The translations under genes and the position numbers were made by a program. Shown here piece by piece: positions 53,339 through 63,418 of a stretch of DNA of 64,000 bases (the stretch's first letter is position 1; the number at the start of each line of letters is the position of its first letter). The stretch is from positions 2,480,001 through 2,544,000 of the forward strand of contig OX337240.1 in the NCBI GenBank assembly GCA_946965045.2, written 5' to 3'. The notes beneath the pieces are model-generated. The model had not been told where the DNA came from. It saw only the letters and a program-made list of their open reading frames with translations, and did no database searches. Origin of the DNA: Epithemia pelagica (taxonomy: Eukaryota; Bacillariophyta; Bacillariophyceae; Surirellales; Surirellaceae).

Positions 53339-53724
53339 AATAGAGATTCTTCTTTTTGTGCGACCAGATTCTCGCCCCTGCTTGGGGGTAGTATCAGGCC
53401 GTTCCTTACGGCAAACCAAACCCCTCAAATTTCACCGTCTGGACGTCATATATCCGGGTTTTTGGGCTTTTCAGGTTTGGTTCAAACTGATTCGAACCAA
53501 ACCTGAAATCAGGTTTGGCGCGTTTACCAAACCTGAAACACACTAGGGATAAAGTTTTCGTTATGCTACTGTAATAATTTCCTACAGTTTCGAATTCGAC
53601 TTGGCATGCGTGCGTTCAACTCCAACGGTCACACGTCCCCCCATTTCTCATGAAATTAGACGATATGTCTTTTGTACGATGGAATTCTTTTAGTACAATA
53701 TTCAATTTAACGCCAATCGTAATC

Positions 53725-53774
53725 GAGTAGCGCATAGCTGTCTCCCATATATGGGAGACAGCTATGCGCTACTC
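53725..53774. repeat. Perfect 50-bp palindrome near the piggyBac left end
   Basis: 53725-53749 and 53750-53774 are exact reverse complements with no spacer (GAGTAGCGCATAGCTGTC... and its complement). It lies 14 nt inside the left terminal repeat. Related but imperfect sequence is present near the right end (57500-57570). Confidence 0.9.
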
Positions 53775-54075
53775 CCTTAACTTTCACTTCAAATAACTTC
53801 ATCAAAATCCACTTTCATCCAAATCTAACTTCATCGTTCGATAGATCTTACAATTCTGAACAACTTCATGTATGATACTCTACAGTAGAAATGAAGTCAT
53901 AATGGCGATATTTCGCTTTGAAAAATTGGCGATTTCCCTCATTTTTGTCCATTTTCAGTTTCCTTCGCCCGAAGCCCAACTTGGTGCCCTTATATGTTCG
54001 GTCTCTCTGAACCGATCGTTGCAGGACTCTCCATTCTGGAAGTCTATATAGTGAAGAAGACTTGGACGCAAGGAA

Positions 54076-57000
54076 ATGTCGTCTCAACCTTTTCCCATTG
54101 AGTGGGACGACCATGAGTCGACACCACCCGATTTATCGCAACCGCTCATCGATCAAGACGCAGACCAACCCGTCGTAACTCAAGCCAGTGACACTCAAAC
54201 CGCAGCACCTCCAGTCGACAATTCAACAGCCGGAGAGCCTAATGCCCCGATGGAGCTCCCACCGGAGCTAGAGAGTTTTGTCGCACATTTGCCTGGACGA
54301 CGACAATCTTCCCGCCCGAGATCAAGATTTTCATACGCTAAGCGGAGTTTCGTTGCGATGGACGACTTCTGGATCCATGAAAATTTCAGGGAAGATTTCC
54401 GTCGTCGGTTTCGACCCAATCTTACCGACCGTCACATTCCTCTTCTCGGAAAAATTGTGGAATGTCCCTCGAAGCAGAATGACAATATATATGCGATTGT
54501 CTGGGACAAACGCAGTATTTCGAGTTTGAACATTCCCGACAATTGGATCAAGACACAGTTCACCTCGTCGAAAGCAGTCAAAGCCAAACTTCGTCACTTC
54601 ATCGAAGTCTACAATCCCGCCAATCTGCCATTTCAACCATCACAATCGACCCAACCATCCCAATCCCAACAGTTGCAACCAACAGGTCAGTCGGCTTCAC
54701 AACAAACAAACAACACCTCCACGACGGCATCTCAACAGAACAATCACACTCAAGACGACAACAATCCTACCAACAACAGCACTGTAGACGACAACAATCC
54801 TACCAACAACAGGAATGCACAAGAACCTCCTCAACCTCCTTCCACAGCAGAGCGTGCACGCCGCCGAGCCGCCATTAGGAATGTACCAGATGCGTCTTTG
54901 AGGCGATCTCCTCGTCGTCATTCGACTTCTACATCGAACATGCCATCGACTCAAGAGCGTGCACAGGGTCGTGCTGCACTCATGACTGCACCAGAAGGAG
55001 TGCTATCTCCAAGTACTCAAGGAGGTACTCCAACTAACGAAGTTGCAACTCGTCTCTTCAGAAGTGCTAGTACTGGTGGCTCCTCCAGGACGACACGACA
55101 GCAGCGGGTAAATAACAACAACAATTCCACCGAGGCCTCCGACGACGAACCAAATAATGACAACTCTTTATCAGACGAAGATGAATATGGTGGCTATGAT
55201 TTAGATGTAAACGAAACTGTGCACAGGGATAGCGATCCATTGTTGGAATACAATGACAGTGACGACGAGGATAACCCTGACGAAGAGAATGCTTCCTCAG
55301 GATCGGACAACGAAGATCCCAACAATTCAACAAATTTGAAGGTGTTGATCGATAATTTACACTTCCACTTCAAGGAAGTTGATTCGTCTGATAATGCTTT
55401 CTCATGGGTTGGGCAGGAGCGCAACAACAGATCGATGTTTCGTGGTGGAGACGGTCTAAAAGTGGGGATTGCAGATGTATTTCATACTCCCTTTGACTGT
55501 CTTCGAGTTGTTGGAGGATTGTCTAAATCCATCATTTCGGACATGGCTGCGGCAACGAATCAATATTTCCGCAACAAAATCCGTCCAAACCTAATGGGAC
55601 GACGAGGATATTTTCATTCTCAGAAATGGAGAGACGTGACAATGCAAGAAATGACTGGGTTCTTGGTATCATCTTGATGATGTCCTTGAGACCCGTTGAT
55701 GGTGGTGGTTACGCAGCTTACTTTTCCAACTCCAACATGATGTACAGCCTGGGAACTGCAATTCCAACAATGGAAATTGCAGATAGTGCTGGTTGGGCAT
55801 CAAAATACATGCGCCTTGCTCGATTCCGACAAATCAGAGGAGCATTCCACCCCGAATCGAAAGAAGCTGGACGGGGAGGTGACAAATGTTACCAACTGCG
55901 AAGACTCATCCAGGCTGTAAATTCTGCGTCAAGACGATCTTTCCAAATTCCACAAGATTTGGCATTCGACGAAGGAGGTATTGGATGCCGTTCGAGGTAC
56001 TGCCCGGTCAGGCAGTACAACAAGGACAAACCAGCCAAGTTCCGCGTTGATTTCTTCATCCTGGCTTCGTCCACTAGCTATGCAATCTTGCATTTGGACG
56101 TATATCAGGGAAAGAATGCTACTAATTCATACATCCGACACGAGGCACAACGTCTTCCTACAACAATGAAGGCTGTTGTGAATGCGTGTTACGCGCTGGA
56201 ATTGAACAACGAAACCCGTGGATTCCGCCACTTATCCATGGATAATAGGTATGCCGCTCCACAACTCCTGGTGATCTTGCGAGATCGACTGAAAGTCCTT
56301 GCTACTGGTACTGTTCGTGTAAACCGCGTTGGATGGAACAAGGTTCTCATGGATTTGAAAAAAACAAAGACCAATCGTGGAACGATGAAACTGGGACATG
56401 ATGAAGTGAACGGAATCCTAATCGGGCAATGGGTAGACTCTAAGGTGGTTAATTTTGTTTCAAGTTACGAGAATGTTGGGACAGGGCAACTACAACGCCA
56501 AGTTGGTCAAACGAAGAAAGACTTCAGGTGCCCCCAAGCATTGATACGATACCAAGACAACATGGGGGGGATTGACCGTGGCGACCAAATGCGGTCACAA
56601 ATGGGCGGATTTGCCACACATGGCCATTTCAAGAAATGGTATAAAAAAACTGCCCTCGGTATCATGGATATTATGTTGCTCAATGCTCTCATAGCCTGGA
56701 ACATGTCCGCTGGGGATAGAATTCGTTCAAGGCGTACAAAGCTTTCAAGACATGCTTTCTACACGTGTGTCGCACAAGCTATGTGCAGTTACGAAGATAC
56801 AGAAGAGGTTGATGCCTTGGCGCGGCGGACCCAACAACCTTCACAACCAAGTTGTGAAGATGGACACTTTCCAATCCCTTTGGAGGGCAACAAACGGTTG
56901 GCGTGTGCTGTTTGTTTGTTGGAGCACCGTTGGAAGAAGAAAACATTGGGGATGAAAGGATTGTACTCGAATGTCGGTCAATGTGCCAAATGTGGAATTG

Positions 57001-57323
57001 TCACACATTTGGTGAATTCCACAGATAAAAGAGAGGATGGTTGGAAGATTCATAAGCTACCACAATTCGCAGGTAATACCTGTTTCGAGATTCTGCACTC
57101 AATTCAAGGCAGGGAGATATTCATGTGCCGTCCGGCTGATGGAGGGGACAGCAGATATAAGTACACAACAAAGAAAAATCACCCTCTTGTATTGGATTTG
57201 AGAGAGAAACATGGTCTGCCGCCGGAGTTCACAAGAAAGAGAAGACGGATTGAAGCCTCGGCCCCTATGGAAGAAGACAACAAGAGTGAGAATGAAAGTG
57301 GTGAGGAAATCCATGAATTGTAG
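54076..57323 (+). pseudogene. piggyBac transposase gene with one frameshift
   Basis: ATG 54076 opens a frame ending at 55677. Near 55660 the coding sense shifts to a frame running to 57323, as if one G were missing (MTGFL continuing as GIILMMSLRPV). The N-terminal 380 residues are Ser/Gln/Asn-rich. The DDE_Tnp_1_7 core follows: AFDEGGIGCRSRY (first Asp), LSMDNRYAAPQLL (second Asp) and NMGGIDRGDQM (third Asp). A Cys-rich C-terminal finger (CAVCLLEHRW, CAKCGIVTHL) is present. Full length would be about 1,080 residues. Catalytic positions and element ends are intact, so inactivation is recent or only apparent. Confidence 0.85.
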
Positions 57324-57981
57324 AAGCAGCATTATATAAGAGACATAGTAAACACAGACGACACAGACTCACCTTGGACAGGTCATTCATAGGTTACTTG
57401 TGCCATGGTTGACATGGATCGATGATCTTGGCTGTGTTGAATGTCACAAAAATGAGACCTGCGTTTCAAGGTTAAAACAGCCTCTGTTAAGGCGCTCGCA
57501 TGGGAGACAGCAAATTCGAGCATCTGGCTGACTCCCATAAAATTTATGGGACACAGCTATTTGATACTCCGATAAGCTTAAAACCCGTTCTTTACGATTG
57601 GCGTTAATGAAGTCAAATGGGGGGAAGTTGGGGGCAGGGCTGTGTAGTACGATAGTCCAATTTTCGACGAAGTCCCTTACTTTGTACTGTACTTCACCGA
57701 CTTTACGCATTCCCTTAGTATAGTCCCCCTCTCTCTCTCAAGGGACTGCCAGTCCCTCAGTCCATTCCCTATAGTCACTCACAACCGACTATAGTCTCTA
57801 CCGTCATCCCCCCCCCCCCCCCCCCCAGCCTTCAATCGTACTATATTCCCTCTCTCGAGTCCCACCAGTCTCTCATATCGTACTTTAAGTCCTAAAGTCA
57901 AGTACCTCCAGCCAAATATATAGACTGTATAGTACAAAATCACTCCTCATCTCCATATGAAACGACTACAACCATGATATC
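57324..57981. other. piggyBac 3' end and leader of the hAT gene
   Basis: To 57607 it is piggyBac 3' sequence. After that is hAT upstream DNA containing a 19-nt C homopolymer (57808-57826). Scattered TATAGTC and GTCCC motifs (57715-57940) look like subterminal transposase-binding repeats. Confidence 0.5.
57808..57826 (+). repeat. Poly-C run of 19
   Basis: Nineteen consecutive C residues within the hAT 5' region. Its true length may be unreliable in the assembly. Confidence 0.9.
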
Positions 57982-60760
57982 ATGTGTTTATCATTCCAAA
58001 TCAACACAAGAAAACAGATGAGGATAATCACAACACAGAGGTACGTTACCCATATCTTGGTTGCTTCGCCTCTCTTCAACAATCAAACCATTGTCCTCTC
58101 TTATCTTGTCTCATACAAGGAGACGAGGTCGAATCAAATGGAAGGAGTCCAAGATACCGTTTGGACATTGGAAGATCCTTCCAGGAGGGATCCCCCTTCC
58201 TCCAACAAGAACAAATCTTCTTCCAACAAGAACAAGCCACGGCCCTCATCCAGTAAGAAGACGACTTCCAGTTCAAAGAAGAAAAAGAAGAAGAAGCCTC
58301 CTCCTGCAGGTTCCAACGAATTGAAACGAAAACCCTCTGCACTCGAAGCCGAGAAGAAAATTGTTGAGAAAGAGCTTGCACCAGTTGTGGAAGCCAAAGA
58401 TGATTTCTTGGCAAATGAGAAATCTCTTGTTCCTCTTCTTGATTCTCCAAATCCATTATTCTTCGGCCATCCTAGTTGTTCACCGTACTGGCGTTGGATC
58501 CTTCATGTTGACTGGCCGGTGTTTGAACAATATCTGATCGATAACTCGGATGATATTCCCCAAACCCCCGGCATTCTCAAGCTGATAAACAACATGAAGA
58601 CCAAAACCAAAATAGGAGACATGAAGAATCTCAAGTCGGCATTGACTCCCCAAGCCAAGAATAAAGCCATGAAAGAGAAATACTCAAATCTTGTCCGTTA
58701 TGTTGTCATCTGCCCACGCTGTTTTGCGAACAAAGACAAACCACTGGACGAATGTATCCTACTTTGTGGGCTTAACAAAACATCCAACATAGCAACTCAT
58801 ATCGGCAAGTACCACAAAGATGTTCAAATTCAAGACGACGCCGATGATCCCTCTCCGATGAAAAGCCAAGGCACGCTAAGCTCCATGGTCATAAAGGATG
58901 CATCCAAATCTACTGCTTCTGCGGAACTAAGGCAGCTCATGTATCGGTTCATCAATGACTGTGCACTACCGGCAATTACGGCCGAGAAAAAAGAATTCCG
59001 AGATCTCATCCGGTACGCAATCAACAACAGTGCTGCTCTCCGCGACACACCGGCAGAGATCATGAGCCGGTGGGAAATTTCCAAACTTCGTATCTCTTCC
59101 TACGAAAGTTTTTTCGGTGTGGCGACGAACCTTATCAATGCCTGTCGCTCTGAATACGAACGATTGTGCTACCAGAAGGTTCCTTTTATCTCCGTGTGCC
59201 CTGATATTTGGCAAGCGAGGGACCATGACGTCCTTGGGGTTACAATAATGTTCATAGACCCTCACAACTGCGAGGTCTATCGCATCCCCATTGGTCTTGC
59301 AGAATGCAAAGGACACGCAGCAACGGACGTGGCAAACCTAACTGATGTTCTCCTTCTTGGCGTTGGCATCACTACAGGAGATCTGTCGGCCTCTGTGAAT
59401 GACAACACGACGGCCACTGTGTTGGCGGGCAAGTACATAGTGGGCCAAAAGGATAAGACTGGAAAGTGTGATATGCACAAGGCTGAACTTGTGCTAAAGC
59501 ACGCCACGGGGTTAGTTCAACGCTACCACAATCGCCAGCTCATGGATTCTAACACGGAGTTTCTTGAGCTATGGCAAATCTTCAAACAATTTGCGTCGTG
59601 GTTGACCAGCAAAAAATCTCCAAAGCGAATGAGAAAGTTTCGAGAGGCCTGTATTGCGATGGGAATGAAGATTGTTTCTATTCCACTCCCAAATGACACT
59701 CGAGTTGCAGGACTTATCCTAACAATTCAAGCCTTGCTACGATGCAAATTTGTCATGGATAACTACTCTACTCTGACTGCTTTCCGGAGCGACCCAAAGT
59801 TCAAAAAGCTATATCCAGAGGAAAAGGAATGGAAGTTACTTGCTCAGAACGAGGGAATCCTTGCTCCCTTGAAACAAGTGTCCATGTCTTTACAATCTGA
59901 TGAACCAGGAGCAAGTTCCGCGGCCCTGCTTGAAATCTATTGCGCTTATTTTCAAGCAACAACTATGCGCAGTGACAGTAAAGAGTATGGTGGTGTCTCC
60001 TGCTTGAATGTGTCTAGTGGAGCCGAGACTCAATGGGACGCTCGTGATACCATGGACGATCTAGACAGACTGCGCGATCCGATTTCTCTACAAGGATTTA
60101 GAGGCTGGACCACGCCGCCTAATTCGCCGGATTATCGCAGAGTACAAGCATTACTTATTCCATCATGACGAAGATGGAATAAAAGCTGTTTGTGCTAATC
60201 CTCTATTGGGAAATGTATACGAGAATATGTTCGTGAATTTCGGCGTTTTTGATCAAGACACCGTCAAAGAGTGTCGTAGGATCATCATCAAAGACGTGGT
60301 CGCCAAATTCAGCAACAAGAGTGTCTCTCAGATTGGACTTGCGCTCTCTAAACAAGGGGCCACGGGGAGAGAAGGTGATGACGATGAGAATGTTGAAGAA
60401 CAGGCGATGTCCCCTTCCAGAAAAACTATTCGGCACAAAACCCGTGATGTATTTGCGAACATGAGGCGCTCGCATGACCTACAACAACAAGCGTTACTGC
60501 ATCTTAGTGGCAAGGCATCCAACGCTGCCTCTGAAAACGAAATGGTGATGGCCTTACAGAAAGCTTGTACATCATGCTACGACGAATTTCGCGAACATTG
60601 CAAGGGTCACATAGACAACCATTGGGATCAAATGATGGAAGACTATGGAACTCTAGCCTTCTATAAGGCTCGCGACCGCTGGAACGATAATCAGAAGAGA
60701 AAGTCAGAGAGTTGTCAACTCTCTGACTTTGGTTTGGTTGAGTGTAAGGACGGCAAATAA
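57982..60760 (+). pseudogene. hAT-like transposase gene with one frameshift
   Basis: First ATG 57982; an in-frame ATG at 58138 (MEGVQDTVW) begins the more protein-like part. A Lys/Ser-rich basic N-terminus is followed by a BED-type zinc finger (VICPRCFANKDK with THIGKYHKD, pattern C-x2-C...H-x4-H). An RNase H-like core follows with CPDIWQARDHDVLGVTIMFID (first catalytic Asp region) and LSASVNDNTTATVL (second). After about 60085 the frame changes by one nucleotide; the second frame (to 60760) carries the C-terminal dimerisation-type region. Read through, about 925 residues. A 31-nt palindrome lies in the last codons. Confidence 0.75.
60700..60730. repeat. 31-nt perfect palindrome near the end of the hAT gene
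   Basis: 60700-60714 and 60716-60730 are exact reverse complements (AAAGTCAGAGAGTTG) around a single T. It lies about 30 nt before the stop codon and could fold as a tight hairpin. Confidence 0.85.
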
Positions 60761-60834
60761 TTGCGCCTTTTTCCAAACAAATCCTGGAAAGGTCTTCACA
60801 GGTTTGGTTTGGTTTGCCGTAAGGAACGGCCTGA

Positions 60835-61100
60835 GGCCGTTCGACCAGGACTCACCCTTCCGCTAGGGGGTACGTCCTACTGAAATTGTATAGTGTTTCT
60901 AGCAGAGGTATGTCCGGAGTCTTTGTTGTTTTCCCACCCCCAGACCCCCTTTAGCCTGCCGGCTTACCCGACTCCGTTCTTTGAACTCAGTCGAACACAA
61001 CCAATAGTCACTTCTTTCTTGTGCATGACGATTAACAGTCTCAAGTCTTTTGTTTTGTTGTTGTGTTGTTGTTGCTGAAATATTATTAGTTCATTTGACC
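60835..61100. other. Spacer between hAT end and nuclease-kinase copy 2
   Basis: CTCACCCTTCCGCTAGGGGGTA at 60852-60873 resembles the C-run/G-run modules at 49911-49930 and 53371-53390. No gene seen. Confidence 0.4.
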
Positions 61101-63173
61101 ATGTCAGACCCTGCCAGTAAATCAAACATGCCTGACACGATGGAGGAAACAGATGCGACGCCCGTCACCCCTGTCAGGAGATCTCCCGATATGGCTGCAG
61201 TGGTAGAAACCATGGCTTCATTGCTGGCAGCTCCTGATGACAATGCATCCGCCTTGAGGACTGATCTTGAGGCCATGTTCTCGTCGTGGAAAGTCACTCG
61301 TTGGGAAGACTTGATGGCTGTAAAGGACACGGACGTGGAAGATTATATTGCAGACAAAAAGCCTGAACAGCTCTCCCCCCTTATCATCGAGAGGCGTTTG
61401 GGTTACCTGGTCCGGTATGCCAAGCTTGATAAGCCCTTGACTAGCGCTCTCACGATGGCTTCTGTGATTCGGGAGGTGGATAAACAGCAGCATCAGCTGC
61501 GACGGGTTGCAGCAGCGTCACAACAGCAGCAACCGTTGACGCTGTACAACTTGGTGTTTCGAGCCATCCCAACGGGCAGCTCGGGTGTGCCCCACATCCA
61601 TGAAGATCTTGAAGAGTTCCGCATGGAGGAATTACAATTGTTGCAAGTGCAAGAGTACACCAAGCCGCTGATTCGTCGTCTCCATTTACCTCGGGGGAAG
61701 GGAAAAATCTACTACAGCCGCGAAAATCAGGTGCAGGCTCATTTGGAGACTTTGGTTACTGACGTGATTGACAGCTGCAAATATGGCCTAACAACAGACA
61801 CAGAAGCGGCCTTGAACGGACTGAAAGTGGATATTGGCTTTCTCCGGGACGACAACGACGACCTTTGTGGCACAATGGAAGTCAAACAACCATATAGAAG
61901 ATTAGCTCAACCTCCGGATCCAGATCCTATGACCCATCCGAAGGTTGTCACGCAGGTGTTATCTCAGATGATACCACTTCGCACTGTGTATGGAGTGAAG
62001 AACGTGTACGGCATTCTTTCTACGTACTCATCATGGCGATTCTTTCGTTGGTTGCCCTCCGAGGAGGATGAAATTCGTGCGGACGAATCATTGGAAGAGT
62101 CTGAAATCACAAAAAAGCTGGAAAACCTTGGTATGTCTGATAATAAAATTGAGGAGGGCTCGTCGGTCGTAGAAGCGTCGCAATATCGTACGCCCCGTAA
62201 GGCAAGGAGCGGCACCTTGGGACCTCGCAACTCTCCTCCGACGTCACCCAAGCCATATTGCGACTGTGATCAAACGGAACAAGACGGAGACGAGGATCAA
62301 GAATCTGATGGTGACACTACGACTAAGCGTGGCATACTATATGCATCAGAGGTAATATCAGACGCTCCAAAGGCACTGCGAGTTTTGGCGTGGGTGTTGG
62401 GAGAAATGTACCGCTCCCCGAGGCAGTACGTCCCCTCCCATCAACGCGATTTCCTCTATGTTGTCAAGAAAGGGGAGGACGACATCGTAGGGGGCTACGA
62501 ACGCGTTCCACACGACGCGGAGTTTTACAAAGGACGCATGCCACGATTGGATGTTGAGAAACTGTATATCTTGGAAGAACTCGGCCACAGGTCGCATGGA
62601 AGAGTCTTTCGTGCAATGAGTAAGGGCGGCAATCTCTGCGTGATCAAGTACTTTGTCAAGTCCCAATACGCTCTGAACGAGAATGGCAAACGCGTACAAT
62701 TTGATGCAAGAGCTGCAGCACAGAAATCTGTTTCGTATTGGAACGCAGTATACGCCCACAACTGGCTACCAGCGGCAAGATTTGGGACATGGGGTGGGGG
62801 CGATGCTATCCTTATGCCTGATTTGGAGAAAATACCAGTGATGGAGGCAGAAGAGCGAGTTGTTGTCATGAACAAGCTGGAAGAGACGATGAAAGAAAGG
62901 TTCCACCGGAGGGGCATCTGGCATGATGATCCGGCATGGCGCAATGTTGCACTTGTTCGCAACCAACTTGGTCGCATTACAAAAGTCTGCATGATTGATT
63001 TGGAACCTGCCCGTATGATAGAGAAGGTTGAATCAGACAAGTGGGGGGAGTTTAAGACAATGTGGGGGGAGTTCCAGAAGGTGCTCGACGCAGATTGGGA
63101 CAATTTCAAAGCTACCTTTATCACTCCTCGTCGTGCCATTCCCTACTTTCACCCCCAAATAGATAAGCCCTAA
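61101..63173 (+). CDS. PD-(D/E)XK nuclease-protein kinase fusion, copy 2
   Basis: 690 residues from ATG 61101. Residues 1-129 are unrelated to copy 1: an acidic/Pro start, then a helical segment (RWEDLMAVKDTDVEDYIADK, RRLGYLVRYAKL) that could be SAM-like. From residue 130 the sequence matches copy 1 for about 542 residues with roughly 28 substitutions by eye. The nuclease residues (SRENQVQ, KVDIGF, GTMEVKQP) and the kinase residues (GHRSHGRV, VIKYF, HDDPAWRN, MIDLEP) are all kept. The last 18 residues differ again. Presumed intracellular conflict/effector-type enzyme by family analogy. The RHS fragment follows at 63419, as in copy 1. Confidence 0.75.
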   Translation: MSDPASKSNMPDTMEETDATPVTPVRRSPDMAAVVETMASLLAAPDDNASALRTDLEAMFSSWKVTRWEDLMAVKDTDVEDYIADKKPEQLSPLIIERRLGYLVRYAKLDKPLTSALTMASVIREVDKQQHQLRRVAAASQQQQPLTLYNLVFRAIPTGSSGVPHIHEDLEEFRMEELQLLQVQEYTKPLIRRLHLPRGKGKIYYSRENQVQAHLETLVTDVIDSCKYGLTTDTEAALNGLKVDIGFLRDDNDDLCGTMEVKQPYRRLAQPPDPDPMTHPKVVTQVLSQMIPLRTVYGVKNVYGILSTYSSWRFFRWLPSEEDEIRADESLEESEITKKLENLGMSDNKIEEGSSVVEASQYRTPRKARSGTLGPRNSPPTSPKPYCDCDQTEQDGDEDQESDGDTTTKRGILYASEVISDAPKALRVLAWVLGEMYRSPRQYVPSHQRDFLYVVKKGEDDIVGGYERVPHDAEFYKGRMPRLDVEKLYILEELGHRSHGRVFRAMSKGGNLCVIKYFVKSQYALNENGKRVQFDARAAAQKSVSYWNAVYAHNWLPAARFGTWGGGDAILMPDLEKIPVMEAEERVVVMNKLEETMKERFHRRGIWHDDPAWRNVALVRNQLGRITKVCMIDLEPARMIEKVESDKWGEFKTMWGEFQKVLDADWDNFKATFITPRRAIPYFHPQIDKP
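61488..63115 (+). repeat. Duplicated nuclease-kinase core, copy 2
   Basis: Colinear with 37397-39024 over 1,628 nt without gaps. Boundaries coincide with the start of the shared protein core and with the codons just before the divergent C-termini. Confidence 0.9.
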
Positions 63174-63418
63174 AAACTACTGTACTTGGATTTTTATTTT
63201 AGTGTAAGAATGTAGAATAGCCCAAAACGGAAAAGTAGCACCCACAGAAAAGTAGCACCCACAGAAACGGAACGCGCCAAAAACGGAAACAGTCGAAAAC
63301 GGACAGAAACGGACAGTCAACCAGCAACAGACCAACAGACATAGGGGCAACATGACAAAAGGCGGAGACAACGGACAGAGACAGTTACGTAAATATTGAC
63401 AGGAAGCTCAAACTCTTC
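63174..63418. other. Spacer with short tandem units
   Basis: Contains a perfect short tandem duplication (AAAAGTAGCACCCACAGAAA, around 63230-63267) and several ACGGACAG/AACGGA units. This spacer is not found in copy 1. Confidence 0.6.

Larger units (their letters stand above)
49885..53398. mobile_element. Candidate novel element: inverted termini, helicase remnant and 665-aa gene
   Basis: An 18-bp perfect inverted repeat (49975-49992 / 53321-53338) encloses about 3.3 kb with a broken RecQ-like helicase (plus strand) convergent with an unrecognised 665-residue protein (minus strand). The C-run/G-run plus GTATCAGGCC module at 49900-49921 also has a counterpart at 53371-53400. No classical transposase or recombinase signature was found and no target-site duplication could be identified, so the class is unknown. 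It abuts the hAT-like element. Confidence 0.45.
53707..57607 (+). mobile_element. piggyBac element with TTAA duplication and 12-bp terminal repeats
   Basis: TTAA at 53707-53710 is followed by CGCCAATCGTAA. At the other end TTACGATTGGCG (57592-57603) is followed by TTAA (57604-57607). The 12-bp inverted repeats are perfect, and TTAA target duplication is diagnostic of piggyBac. Subterminal inverted sequences include GGGAGACAGC on both sides. The element is about 3.9 kb and encodes the transposase listed below. Confidence 0.9.
53394..60834 (+). mobile_element. hAT-like DNA transposon carrying a nested piggyBac
   Basis: 53394-53422 and 60806-60834 are perfect 29-bp inverted repeats starting TCAGGCCGTTCC. 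Both contain the small palindrome GCCGTTCCTTACGGC. CAGGTTTGG subterminal repeats occur inside both ends (about 53475-53535 and 60798-60812). The hAT-like transposase gene lies at 57982-60760. Removing the piggyBac leaves about 3.5 kb, a normal hAT size. No matching 8-bp target-site duplication is visible next to the repeats. Confidence 0.7.

Noticed and set aside
49885-53398. Helitron identity for the helicase-bearing element
   Set aside because: No HUH/Rep motif or typical 3' CTRR hairpin end was found. The helicase is RecQ-like rather than Pif1-like, and the ends are inverted repeats.
53387-60841. 8-bp target-site duplication for the hAT-like element
   Set aside because: Bases flanking the 29-bp repeats (GGTAGTAT on the left, AGGCCGTT on the right) do not match, so no duplication is claimed. 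The true ends may differ by a few bases or have been rearranged.
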